DNA from: Candidatus Babelota bacterium
GTDB taxonomy: Bacteria > Babelota > Babeliae > Babelales > Vermiphilaceae
Length of the DNA: 36,388 nt
Direction of reading: 5' to 3'
Assembly: GCA_029262555.1 (NCBI GenBank)
Contig: JAJCZE010000007.1
Location: 1 to 36,388, forward strand
Of this stretch, positions 9,686 through 17,976 are shown piece by piece. A model generated the notes under the pieces. That model was not told the DNA's origin. It was given only the letters and a program-made list of their open reading frames with translations, and did not search any database. Position 1 is the stretch's first letter, and each line of letters opens with the position of its first letter. The translations under genes were made by a program, and so were the position numbers.

Positions 9686-12600
9686 TTACTCACCAACGTT
9701 CTCCTTGCCAACTTTCAATAGATCCACTTGTAGCCCTAAACTTTGTAGCTCTTTGATCAATACGTTGAATGATTCTGGAACGCCTGGTTCAGGCACGCCT
9801 TCCCCACGCACAATTGCACCATATGCACGGTGTCTGCCACCAACATCATCAGACTTATAGGTAAGCATTTCTTGCAACGTATACGCTGCACCATATGCTT
9901 CCAATGCCCAAACTTCCATTTCTCCAAGACGCTGACCACCTTGCTGAGCTTTACCACCCAATGGTTGCTGCGTAACAAGAGAGTATGGACCAACTGAACG
10001 AGCATGCAGTTTATCATCAATCATGTGGTTCAATTTCATAATATACATTTTACCAACGGTAACTGGCTGATCAAAGCGTTCACCAGTTCGTCCATCGTAT
10101 ACATCAAACGCACCCGATGTTGGTAGTTTCAAATCTTTCATTAACGGCTTAATATCCGACTCAAAGTTTGCGCCATCAAAAACAGGAGTTGCAAAACGCA
10201 CACCATTTTTAGCACTTGTTTGAGCAAGCTCTAAAACACCCTCTTTGCCATACATTTTATCATATTCTGCAATCAGTTCTGGTCCATAGCAGTATGACAA
10301 ATACTTTTTGACATCTTGATAGCCTTTAGTGTCAGAAATTTCCTGAAGCTGTTCGCCCATTCTTGTGCCAACGAGGCCGAGCATCGTTTCTAAAATTTGA
10401 CCAACGTTCATACGAGAAGGTACACCCAATGGATTCAATACGATATCAATCGCAGTGCCATCTTCGAGATATGGCATGTCTTCGCGAGGAACAATGTTAG
10501 AAACAACACCCTTGTTTCCGTGACGACCAGCAATTTTATCACCAACCGAAATTGTTCGCTTCATGCCAATATAAATCTTAACAACTTTAATTACACCCGA
10601 TGGAAGAGGATCACCCTTCTTTAAGACGCCAATTTTTTCTTCTTTTAGCATCGATAAAATACGAAGCTGATTTTCATAAGAATGTTTCGTTTTCTTAAGA
10701 GCATCAAGCACCGGCTTATCTTTTGGCTTCAAGGTAAACAACTCATCAAGAGAAAGCTTTTTTAATTGATCAGCTTTAAAAGTAGCTCCGCTCATTAATC
10801 GTTTTGCAATCCCAGCACCAGTTGCTTTTCCATCAAGTTCTGCAACAATTTTCTCTGAAAGCATCTTTTGCAAAAGCGCAACATGATGTTCATGATTTTT
10901 TTCTAATTTTTCAATTTCTTTAAACGCTTCTTCTTTGTAGCGCTTGTCTTTACGAACACCGCTTCGAGAGAAAATTTTAACGTCTACAATAGTCCCTTCA
11001 ATTCCCGGCGAAACTCGAAGAGACGTATCTCTTACTTCACGAGATTTTTCACCAAAAATTGCGCGTAATAGTTTTTCTTCAGGAGAGAACTGAATGTCTC
11101 CCTTTAGAGTAACTTTACCAACTAAAATATCGCCCGCTTTTACTCGAGTACCAATGCGAATAATTCCATCATCGTCCAAGCTTGAAAGAGCCGCTTCGCT
11201 TACATTTGGAATATCACGAGTAATCTCTTCAGGTCCCAGCTTCGTATCACGAGCTTCAACATCAAATTCTTCAATGTGAATTGAGGTCAGCGTGTCATCA
11301 TATACTGCGCGCTTACTCAAAACGATCGCATCCTCAAAGTTGTATCCAAGCCATGGCATGAATGCAACAAGAAGGTTAGAACCAAGGGCCAACTCGCCCT
11401 TTTCAATTGACTGACCATTCGTGAGTAAATCACCAACCGCAATTTTATCACCAACTTTTACAATCGGAGTATGATGCATCCAAGTACTGTAACTTGAACG
11501 TACAAATTTCTTTAGAGGATACGTATCAACACCTTTTGCAATCCACTCATCTTCAGTTGAAACCTGATTACGATCTATTTGAATTACAATTTTTTCAGAT
11601 GAAACATACGTTACTACGCCAGCACGACGAGCTGTTAATACCGCGCTCGACCCTTTAACAATTTCTTTTTCCATACCGGTACCAACAATAGGCACTTCGG
11701 TCTTAATAAGAGGAACTGCTTGACGTTGCATGTTAGAACCCATCAACGCACGCACCGCATCATCATGTTCCAAAAATGGAATTAACGCTGCAGACACAGA
11801 AACTAACTGCTTTGGAGATAAATCAATATAGTTAACTTTATCCGAGTCAACGAGCATAAAGTTGCCTTCGTGACGTGCAATCACATCATCAGACAAGCTA
11901 TTCTTGCCCGGCTTTACCGCATCAGCTTGAGCAATATAATCTTCACTTTCTTGAAATGCATCAAGAAAAACAACTGCCTCTTTAATTTTGCCTTTGGTTA
12001 CCGGACGATATGCCGTTTCAATAAATCCAAGATCATTTACCATTGCATACGTAGCCAATGATGAAATCAAACCAACGGTCTGACCCTCAGGAGTTTCGAT
12101 CGGACAAATACGACCATAGTGAGATGTGTGTACGTCACGTACTTCAAACGTTGCACGATCTTTTAATACACCACCGGGCCCAAGAGCAGAAAGACGCCTT
12201 TTATGCGCAAGCTCAGCAAGTGGATTTGTTTGGTCCATAAATTGAGAAAGTTGTCCTAATCCGAAAAATTCACGTAATACTGCGCTCAGCGGTTTTACGT
12301 TTAAAAAGTCTTGAGGCATCAAGCCACTATGCGCTTCCTGCATACGGAATCGTTCACGAATAATTCGCTCGATTCTCATAAAACCAACATATACTTGGTT
12401 TTTAAGAAGCTCCCCAACGAGACGAACTCGGCGATTTCCAAGATGATCAATATCATCCAACTCACCTTCACCTCGTTCACGTAAGTTCACAAGGTAACGC
12501 AATGTTTGAACGATATCTTCTTTGGTTAAAGAAAGTGTATCTTCAGAAATATCAAGCCCTAGCTTTCTATTAATACGAATTCGGCCAACTCGCGTAAGAT

Positions 12601-14005
12601 CATAAAATCTGCTATTGAAAAAAAGATTATTCAAACGCTCTTTAACCTCTTTCAATGCAGCGCTATCTCCAGGCCACACCTTAGAATGAAGTTCTTTAAG
12701 GGCTTCGTCCTCTGTAGAGCATTTATCTTGCGCTAATGTAAGGCCAACTGTTGGTTGGAACACATACCCAGAAGATTGAATCAGATTAAATGATATTTTT
12801 TTAATTTTTTCTAGTTGCTCTATGCGAGGCTCAGTAATCACTTCGCCCTGGTCCATGATAATTTCACCAGTTTCTGGATCAACTACTTCCTGGCCAACAA
12901 CACGATTAAGAAGAGAGGTCTTTTTCAGTAACAGTTTTTTAACGCCTAACTTCTGAAGTTTTTTAATTGTTTCTTTTGTTACGCGTCTTCCAACAAATTC
13001 TTTTTCATGCTCATCAAGCATCCCTTTTTCAATACGCATGCCAACGATTGAATCGTTAACAGGTCTGAAAAATTGACCTTTTTCAACAACTACAGCATCA
13101 AATCGATAGAAGAGCGAAAGTATTTCGTCTCGACTGTATCCCAATGCCTGGAGAAACGTAGTAGCCAAAAACTTCTTTTTCTTATCGATACGCACGTAAA
13201 GAATATCATTACTATCAAATTCGAAATCTACCCAAGAACCGCGCATCGGAATAATACGTGCAAGGTAGTAAGGACGATCACGAAAATCTTTTACTTTTTT
13301 GCTTTGCGATATAACCACGCCCGGAGAACGATGCAACTGACTTACAATAACCCGATCAACACCGTTAACCAAAAACGTACCATGACTTCCAACCTTAAAC
13401 CGACCAGCCTCTTCATAGATGTCGGTCATAATAGGAAGATCTGCAAAGAAGATATTTTGTTCTTTAATATCTCTTACTGTTTTATTTCCAGCATCATCAA
13501 GATCCCAGCTTACAAGCTGTACCTTGATTTTGAGAGGCATAGAAAATGTTTTACCGCTTGCACGACACTCTTCAACGGTCATATCAAGCGATAAAGCCAC
13601 GCGTGACAAACAATTTGTACACGCATCATATTCAGCATTTCCCTTCTTACATGAGGGGCAAGAAAACGCATCGTCCAATCGAGAACAACCCGTTTTTTTG
13701 CATGAAGAACAACGCCATTTGTAACGGTTTTCAATTCCCGTAACTTTACCGCACGTACATGCCCAGTTACCAACTTCGTAACTTACATATTCGATTGATA
13801 AATCAGCATCATGCTCAACAGGAAAGATATCCTGCAAGACCTTTTCAAATCCAGTATTTTCCCGCTCTTCCGGTAGATAATCCAATTGTACAAAGTCATT
13901 AAACGATGCAGACTGAATTTCAATAAGATTTGGAACTGGAACAATGTCCTTAATCTTACTAAATGACTTGCGAATAGTTTCCTTGACTGTCGGCAGATGT
14001 GGCAT
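9686..14005 (-). CDS. rpoB: DNA-directed RNA polymerase subunit beta, with a cysteine-rich insertion
   Basis: The second large catalytic subunit, 1439 residues against 1342 in E. coli. Conserved landmarks include the rifampicin pocket (QLSQFMDQTNPLAELAHKRR then LSALGPGG), RICPIETPEGQTVGLI, GYNFEDAIVLSKR, GDKIAGRHGNKGVVS and the C-terminal LGGKAQQGGQRLGEMEVWALEAYGA. In the beta1 region, where most bacteria go straight from the YVSYEVG strand to the DECRERG segment, this protein has about 60 extra residues (about 80-140) with nine cysteines: C83, C85, C99, C102, C107, C116, C119, C129 and C132. That looks like one or two zinc ribbons. GGGGAG lies seven bases before the ATG. The stop is just ahead of the rpoC ATG, so the two are translationally linked. 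Confidence 0.97.
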   Translation of the reverse strand: MPHLPTVKETIRKSFSKIKDIVPVPNLIEIQSASFNDFVQLDYLPEERENTGFEKVLQDIFPVEHDADLSIEYVSYEVGNWACTCGKVTGIENRYKWRCSSCKKTGCSRLDDAFSCPSCKKGNAEYDACTNCLSRVALSLDMTVEECRASGKTFSMPLKIKVQLVSWDLDDAGNKTVRDIKEQNIFFADLPIMTDIYEEAGRFKVGSHGTFLVNGVDRVIVSQLHRSPGVVISQSKKVKDFRDRPYYLARIIPMRGSWVDFEFDSNDILYVRIDKKKKFLATTFLQALGYSRDEILSLFYRFDAVVVEKGQFFRPVNDSIVGMRIEKGMLDEHEKEFVGRRVTKETIKKLQKLGVKKLLLKKTSLLNRVVGQEVVDPETGEIIMDQGEVITEPRIEQLEKIKKISFNLIQSSGYVFQPTVGLTLAQDKCSTEDEALKELHSKVWPGDSAALKEVKERLNNLFFNSRFYDLTRVGRIRINRKLGLDISEDTLSLTKEDIVQTLRYLVNLRERGEGELDDIDHLGNRRVRLVGELLKNQVYVGFMRIERIIRERFRMQEAHSGLMPQDFLNVKPLSAVLREFFGLGQLSQFMDQTNPLAELAHKRRLSALGPGGVLKDRATFEVRDVHTSHYGRICPIETPEGQTVGLISSLATYAMVNDLGFIETAYRPVTKGKIKEAVVFLDAFQESEDYIAQADAVKPGKNSLSDDVIARHEGNFMLVDSDKVNYIDLSPKQLVSVSAALIPFLEHDDAVRALMGSNMQRQAVPLIKTEVPIVGTGMEKEIVKGSSAVLTARRAGVVTYVSSEKIVIQIDRNQVSTEDEWIAKGVDTYPLKKFVRSSYSTWMHHTPIVKVGDKIAVGDLLTNGQSIEKGELALGSNLLVAFMPWLGYNFEDAIVLSKRAVYDDTLTSIHIEEFDVEARDTKLGPEEITRDIPNVSEAALSSLDDDGIIRIGTRVKAGDILVGKVTLKGDIQFSPEEKLLRAIFGEKSREVRDTSLRVSPGIEGTIVDVKIFSRSGVRKDKRYKEEAFKEIEKLEKNHEHHVALLQKMLSEKIVAELDGKATGAGIAKRLMSGATFKADQLKKLSLDELFTLKPKDKPVLDALKKTKHSYENQLRILSMLKEEKIGVLKKGDPLPSGVIKVVKIYIGMKRTISVGDKIAGRHGNKGVVSNIVPREDMPYLEDGTAIDIVLNPLGVPSRMNVGQILETMLGLVGTRMGEQLQEISDTKGYQDVKKYLSYCYGPELIAEYDKMYGKEGVLELAQTSAKNGVRFATPVFDGANFESDIKPLMKDLKLPTSGAFDVYDGRTGERFDQPVTVGKMYIMKLNHMIDDKLHARSVGPYSLVTQQPLGGKAQQGGQRLGEMEVWALEAYGAAYTLQEMLTYKSDDVGGRHRAYGAIVRGEGVPEPGVPESFNVLIKELQSLGLQVDLLKVGKENVGE

Positions 14006-14030
14006 TAAGTCGCTCCCCGTTATCCCTCAT

Positions 14031-14054
14031 AAAAAATCCGAAGGTAGTTACCTT
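14031..14054 (-). terminator. Candidate attenuator between rplL and rpoB
   Basis: On the minus transcript AAGGT-AACT-ACCTT forms a small hairpin (14054-14041), followed by CGGA and six T (14035-14031 and beyond). The stem is short, so at most partial termination is expected. A partial terminator in exactly this gap is known in E. coli, where it sets the ratio of L7/L12 to RNA polymerase. Confidence 0.35.
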
Positions 14055-14086
14055 TATAATGAAAAAAAGAGTAGGGCTTTCATGTA

Positions 14087-14470
14087 TTATGAAAGCTCTA
14101 CTTTTGCTCCTACAGCTTCTAACTCTTTTTTGATCTTTTCAGCGTCTTCTTTAGAAGCTGACTCAACAATAACTGTTGGAGCTTCTTCAACTGCTTTTTT
14201 AGCATCAGTCAAGCTAAGATTTGCAACTACAGAGCGAAGTGCTTTGATGTTTTTAATCTTTTCTGAACCCGCTTCTTTCAACGTTACTTTGTACGCTGAT
14301 TTCTCTTCTGCAGCAGCAGCTTCAGGAGCGGCAGCAGCAGGAGCAGCAGCAGCAACTGGCATTGCAGCGCTTACGCCAAATTTTTCTTCTAAATCCTTAA
14401 CAAGATCAGCTAATTCGATAACTGACAATCCACCAATTTCTTCAATTAGCTTTTCGTTTTTGTTTGCCAT
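14087..14470 (-). CDS. rplL: 50S ribosomal protein L7/L12
   Basis: The multicopy stalk protein that recruits translation GTPases. The N-terminal dimerisation helices (LIEEIGGLSVIELADLVKDL) are followed by an Ala/Pro/Glu hinge (about 38-56) and the globular C-terminal domain (YKVTLKEAGSEKIKNIKALR to AVGAKVELS). I start at the ATG at 14468-14470 with GGAG six bases upstream, giving 127 residues; an ATG six codons earlier lacks this. The helix segment that reads T.LGLKEAK in most bacteria reads NLSLTDAK here, an unusual change in the factor-binding face. It lies after rplJ in the standard order. Confidence 0.96.
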   Translation of the reverse strand: MANKNEKLIEEIGGLSVIELADLVKDLEEKFGVSAAMPVAAAAPAAAAPEAAAAEEKSAYKVTLKEAGSEKIKNIKALRSVVANLSLTDAKKAVEEAPTVIVESASKEDAEKIKKELEAVGAKVELS

Positions 14471-14519
14471 GAAAATCTCCGATATCATTAAAAGTCGTTA
14501 ATGAACAACAACACACCAA

Positions 14520-15038
14520 TTATTTCTTTTTCTCTGCTACTTGCTTCAATACTAAAAGAAGTTGCATTATTTGCATGTTAAGACCAAATACTAAGCGAGT
14601 GATTGGCGCTTGTAATGTTCCACACAACTTTGCACGTAATACATCTTTTGAAGGAAGAGTTGCTATACGTATAATTCCCTGAGAATCGAGCACCATATCA
14701 TCAAGTTTTCCAACAACAAGCTGTAACGCTTTATTGCTTTTTGAAAACACGCTGAGTACTTTCGCAACTGCTGGCGCTTCATCTGAAGCAAAAACAACTC
14801 CGATTTGCTCTTTCAAATAAGGATTTAACGCAGAGTCGCCCTCCAAATCCCCTACAGCACGTTTTAACAAACGAGCCTTTGCAATCTTTAAAACGCCACC
14901 GTCTTTTCGTAGCTGCGAACGCAAATCTTGCATCTGCACTACTGAAAGGCCACTATAGCCCACAACAAATGCAGCACTACTTTGCGAAAATCGCTCTTTT
15001 AAAGACTGAACTGTCGCTTCTTTTTGCTGGCGATTCAT
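14520..15038 (-). CDS. rplJ: 50S ribosomal protein L10
   Basis: The stalk base protein that binds 23S rRNA and carries the L7/L12 dimers on its C-terminal helix. The N-terminal half (QKEATVQSLKERFSQSSAAFVVGYSGLSVVQM then LRSQLRKDGG.LKIAKARLLKRA) is typical of L10, and the C-terminal helix ends in VLKQVAEKKK. Its 172 residues are normal. Only 14 bases separate it from rplA, so there is no room for the separate L10-binding leader seen in some bacteria. Confidence 0.95.
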   Translation of the reverse strand: MNRQQKEATVQSLKERFSQSSAAFVVGYSGLSVVQMQDLRSQLRKDGGVLKIAKARLLKRAVGDLEGDSALNPYLKEQIGVVFASDEAPAVAKVLSVFSKSNKALQLVVGKLDDMVLDSQGIIRIATLPSKDVLRAKLCGTLQAPITRLVFGLNMQIMQLLLVLKQVAEKKK

Positions 15039-15052
15039 TAAATTCCCTTTGC

Positions 15053-15751
15053 CTAACTACGAACTAATTCATCTGGGTTAATCGAAATACCTACTCCCAT
15101 AGAGGAAGATAGAGACATTTTTTTCAGGTACTTTCCCTTCGCAGTTGCTGGCTTAGCAGCCTGCAATGCTTTAATAAAAGCAGCAAGATTTTCTTGAAGC
15201 TTTTCCGCTCCAAAAGAAACTTTACCGAGAGAAAAGTGAACAATTCCCGCTTTATCATTACGGAAAAATGCCTGCCCCTTTTTCAATTGTGCAACCACTC
15301 CTGCAACATCGTCAGAAACAGTGCCTAATTTTTTATTAGGAAGCAGCCCACGAGGCCCAAGAATTTTAGCTACTTTACCAACAATAGCCATCATATCTGG
15401 AGTTGCAACCGAGTGATCAAAATCCATCCAACCACCAGTAATCTTTTCAACCAGATCTTCAGCTCCTACAAAATCAGCTCCTGCTTGTTTTGCTTGATCG
15501 GCAGCATCACCTTTCGCAAACACAAGAACTCTCACTTTTTTACCACGACCATGCGGCAATACCACAGAGCCGCGAACTACTTGCTCACCCTTTGAAGGAT
15601 CAATGCCAAGATTGATATCTACATCAACCGACTCATCAAACTTAACAAAAGAAAGCTCTTTAATTTTTTCTAGCGCATCTGCAACAGAAAGCTTCTGTTC
15701 TGGAGCTACCTGCTCTGCCGCTTTACTGTATTTTTTTCCGTGCTTAGACAT
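15053..15751 (-). CDS. rplA: 50S ribosomal protein L1
   Basis: Forms the mobile L1 stalk of the 50S subunit at the E site. Recognised by SFVKFDESVDVDINLGIDP, VVLPHGRGKKVRVLVFAKGD, the KILGPRGLLPNKKLGTVS block, and the C-terminal YLKKMSLSSSMGVGISIN. The length of 232 residues is normal. It starts 11 bases after rplK and continues the rplK-rplA-rplJ-rplL order. Confidence 0.97.
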   Translation of the reverse strand: MSKHGKKYSKAAEQVAPEQKLSVADALEKIKELSFVKFDESVDVDINLGIDPSKGEQVVRGSVVLPHGRGKKVRVLVFAKGDAADQAKQAGADFVGAEDLVEKITGGWMDFDHSVATPDMMAIVGKVAKILGPRGLLPNKKLGTVSDDVAGVVAQLKKGQAFFRNDKAGIVHFSLGKVSFGAEKLQENLAAFIKALQAAKPATAKGKYLKKMSLSSSMGVGISINPDELVRS

Positions 15752-15762
15752 AATTGCAGCCC

Positions 15763-16191
15763 CTATCCATCGATAACATCTATTCCCATGCTCCGCGCGC
15801 TTCCAGCAACAATCTTCTTAGCTTGATCGATTGTAAATGCATTAAGATCTGGAAGTTTAATTTGCGCAATTTCTTCTACGTCTTTCCAACTGATTTTCCC
15901 AACCTTCAATTCATGCGGCCGAGAAGAACCCTTAGAAACATTTGCTTTTTTGCGAATCAATTCAGATACCGGCGGAGTCTTAAGAATAAAATCAAAACTA
16001 CGATCTGCGTAGATAGTGATTTCAACCGGTACGGTTTGACCCTTTTTATCGCCTGTTTTTGAGTTAAACTGTTTGCAAAATTCCATGATGTTTGCACCAT
16101 GCTGTCCCAAAGTAGAACCTACGGGAGGAGCTGGTGTTGCACCACCACCAGGAATCTGAAGCTTAACCTTAGCTTTAACCTCTTTTGCCAT
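15763..16191 (-). CDS. rplK: 50S ribosomal protein L11
   Basis: Binds the GTPase-associated region of 23S rRNA at the base of the stalk. It has the family's [19 protein letters not shown] and [17 protein letters not shown]-terminal part, with the PPVG turn of the thiostrepton-site domain, and the C-terminal rRNA-binding domain ([20 protein letters not shown] to [11 protein letters not shown]). Its 142 residues match the family exactly. It follows nusG by nine bases. Confidence 0.97.
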   Translation of the reverse strand: MAKEVKAKVKLQIPGGGATPAPPVGSTLGQHGANIMEFCKQFNSKTGDKKGQTVPVEITIYADRSFDFILKTPPVSELIRKKANVSKGSSRPHELKVGKISWKDVEEIAQIKLPDLNAFTIDQAKKIVAGSARSMGIDVIDG

Positions 16192-16200
16192 GATAGTAAC

Positions 16201-16722
16201 CTACTGTTTTATTTGATGAAATCCAAGTTCAACTGGCGTCATACGCCCAAAAATACTTACCATAATCGTCAGCTTTTCGTTTTCGTGATCAACTTTTTCA
16301 ACCACACCAACAAAACCAGCAAACGGCCCTTCACTAATATCTACTTCAGTGCCTACAGAAATAAACTCTTCTCGCGTTTTACCAACCGTTACTTCGCCCT
16401 TCATTTGAGACAAAATACGATCAATCTCTTTTTGAGATAACGGCGCCGGATCCGCTCCCCCTAGAAAACGCAAAACACGCGGTGCAGATGTTACCGCGCG
16501 AATTACACCAGGAGCAATCTCCATCTCAACTAACAAATAACCGGGAAACAGCTGCTGATCTTTAGCATCTGTTGCTTCGAAAAATTGTCGCAATTTAGCA
16601 GAAGGTATTAAAACTTCTCCAAAATATTCTTCCAAGCCACGCTCAACAAATCTTTTTTGCAAGTCGGCCTTAACGGCTTCTTCGTATCCAGCATATACTT
16701 GAACAACATACCATCGCTTCAT
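16201..16722 (-). CDS. nusG: Transcription termination/antitermination protein NusG
   Basis: A universal elongation factor that binds the RNA polymerase clamp and links transcription to Rho or the ribosome. The N-terminal NGN domain (WYVVQVYAGYEEAVKADL..., LFPGYLLVEMEI, SAPRVLRFLGG) is followed by a linker and the C-terminal KOW domain (about 120-173; VGTEVDISEGPFAGFVGVVE). The 173 residues are the usual length. Its place after secE and before rplK is the common one. Confidence 0.97.
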   Translation of the reverse strand: MKRWYVVQVYAGYEEAVKADLQKRFVERGLEEYFGEVLIPSAKLRQFFEATDAKDQQLFPGYLLVEMEIAPGVIRAVTSAPRVLRFLGGADPAPLSQKEIDRILSQMKGEVTVGKTREEFISVGTEVDISEGPFAGFVGVVEKVDHENEKLTIMVSIFGRMTPVELGFHQIKQ

Positions 16723-16744
16723 GCGAGCAAATCCCTATAACTTA

Positions 16745-16945
16745 CTATCCGCCGTATTCAGCGAATATATATTTAGCCAATCTTGAAAGCCCTAAGTCCA
16801 CAAGCCCTAAATAAATTGAAAAAAAACAAACGAGGAACAACACAACTATGGTTGACCCCACAAACTCATTAAACTTTGGCCACTCTACTTTAGAAAGCTC
16901 TCCGCGAACTTCTTTTATAAATTGCACAGCATTTTTAATTGCCAT
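16745..16945 (-). CDS. secE: Preprotein translocase subunit SecE
   Basis: The small clamp subunit of the SecYEG channel in the inner membrane. Its 66 residues form the single-helix short type: an amphipathic stretch with the family motif EVRGELSKVEWPKFNEF (about 13-29), then one membrane helix (about 30-56). It lies 22 bases before nusG. The many signal-peptide proteins in the window would depend on this channel. Confidence 0.95.
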   Translation of the reverse strand: MAIKNAVQFIKEVRGELSKVEWPKFNEFVGSTIVVLFLVCFFSIYLGLVDLGLSRLAKYIFAEYGG

Positions 16946-17012
16946 GATATGCGCACCTTATTGTTCAAAACCATCACACAATTCACAAGCGAGCTCGCCC
17001 TTCACATACAAG

Positions 17013-17089
17013 TGGCAGGCCAGGAGGGATTCGAACCCCCAACACGCAGATTTGGAGTCTGCTGCTCTACCAATTGGAGCTACTGGCCT
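17013..17089 (-). tRNA. tRNA-Trp (anticodon CCA), CCA end encoded
   Basis: The acceptor AGGCCAG/CTGGCCT pairs perfectly, the anticodon stem GCAGA/TCTGC holds a loop with CCA, the discriminator is G as expected for Trp, and the 3' CCA is encoded. It lies between rpmG and secE, a common position. It reads UGG only, consistent with TGA being a stop here. Confidence 0.96.
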
Positions 17090-17095
17090 ATAAGC

Positions 17096-17254
17096 CTACT
17101 TAGTCTCTTTATGCATATGGTGCTTTTTGCACTTTGTGCAGAATTTTTTAACATTCAACGAACCAATGCTTCTTGCTTTACCTACTTTTTGCGTGTAGTT
17201 GCGATCTTTGCACTCAACACACATTAAATGAGAAATAACTTTATTTTTTGCCAT
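17096..17254 (-). CDS. rpmG: 50S ribosomal protein L33
   Basis: A short gene of 52 residues between tRNA-Thr and tRNA-Trp. It begins MAKNKVISHLMCVECKDRNY and has two CxxC pairs (C12/C15 and C39/C42), the zinc-binding form of L33; the rest is basic, with the family's YTQKVGKAR and LNVKKFC segments. AGGA lies about seven bases before the ATG. The order rpmG, tRNA-Trp, secE, nusG is widespread. In many genomes tuf precedes it; here a tRNA-Thr lies directly upstream. Confidence 0.93.
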   Translation of the reverse strand: MAKNKVISHLMCVECKDRNYTQKVGKARSIGSLNVKKFCTKCKKHHMHKETK

Positions 17255-17283
17255 TAACTATCCTGAACTGATTTATCAGCACC

Positions 17284-17359
17284 TGGAGCCCGCGATCGGA
17301 TTTGAACCGATGACCTCTCCCTTACCAAGGAAGTGCTCTACCGACTGAGCTACGTGGGC
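17284..17359 (-). tRNA. tRNA-Thr (anticodon GGT), CCA encoded
   Basis: The anticodon stem CTTCC/GGGAG (one T-G pair) holds a loop with GGT; the D arm is GCTC/GAGC, the T stem ATCGG/CCGAT, the discriminator T, and CCA is encoded. The acceptor GCCCACG against CGCGGGC has an A-C mismatch at the fifth pair; the other six are Watson-Crick. It reads ACC and ACU codons. Confidence 0.93.
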
Positions 17360-17455
17360 GCGATCATATATTTCACATCCCTACTAGACTAAAGGAAAAA
17401 ACCGCAAAAGACAACTTTTTTAATGCCTCAAACAGCCGATCTATAGGAAAAAAAC

Positions 17456-17531
17456 TGGAGCTGGCGGCCGGATTTGAACCCGCGACCTGCTGATTACAAA
17501 TCAGCTGCTCTACCAACTGAGCTACGCCAGC
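17456..17531 (-). tRNA. tRNA-Thr (anticodon TGT), CCA encoded
   Basis: The acceptor GCTGGCG/CGCCAGC pairs perfectly, the anticodon stem GCTGA/TCAGC holds TGT, the discriminator is T, and CCA is encoded. The T stem has one G-G opposition in its middle (positions 51 and 63). It reads ACA and ACG codons. About 96 bases separate it from the next tRNA-Thr; nothing coding is visible between them. Confidence 0.93.
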
Positions 17532-17549
17532 ACACATTCTTTATTAATT

Positions 17550-17625
17550 TGGAGCGGGAAACGGGACTCGAACCCGCAACCTACAGCTTGGAAGGCTGTC
17601 GCTCTACCAATTGAGCTATTCCCGC
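17550..17625 (-). tRNA. tRNA-Gly (anticodon TCC), CCA encoded
   Basis: The acceptor GCGGGAA/TTCCCGC pairs perfectly, the anticodon stem ACAGC/GCTGT holds TCC, the T arm is GCGGG-TTCGAGT-CCCGT, and CCA is encoded. Between it and tRNA-Tyr are about 120 bases with a possible promoter (TAGACT, 17 bases, TATGAT) and a small CCCAA/TTGGG hairpin (17640-17651). Confidence 0.95.
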
Positions 17626-17747
17626 CTACCATGCCCTATCCCAAAATTGGGACGCGCACAATCATACCTGAATTATCAAAGATAGTCTATATGTCTTTTC
17701 AGCGCCCGTCTTACTTCTATCATAGCCTATTTTAACGCAAAAATGAC

Positions 17748-17832
<85 letters not shown>

Positions 17833-17861
17833 AATAAATATTTCAATTTTGCTGTTCAACT

Positions 17862-17890
17862 ATAATATTGTTTTTCTGCGCCTATTTCAA
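17862..17890 (-). promoter_or_regulatory. Promoter for tRNA-Tyr and the downstream informational cluster
   Basis: On the minus strand, TTGAAA (17890-17885), a 17-base spacer and TATTAT (17867-17862), about 30 bases upstream of the mature tRNA-Tyr. Close to the sigma-70 consensus; judged by eye. Confidence 0.5.
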
Positions 17891-17976
17891 CTAATTCTTA
17901 CAAGAAAACGCTGTTTTTTTAGTATCCGCCAAAGGTAATAACGCATTAACATTCTGAATATATCGATTGAGTGGGC

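Noticed and set aside
13073-13594. A long plus-strand frame (173 codons) opposite rpoB, and similar frames opposite rpoC, pnp and rplL
   Set aside because: They are antisense shadows of strongly conserved genes, with composition typical of such shadows and no ribosome binding sites.
17640-17651. CCCAA/TTGGG hairpin upstream of tRNA-Gly as an operator
   Set aside because: Only five pairs with a two-base loop, single copy; too little to name a site.
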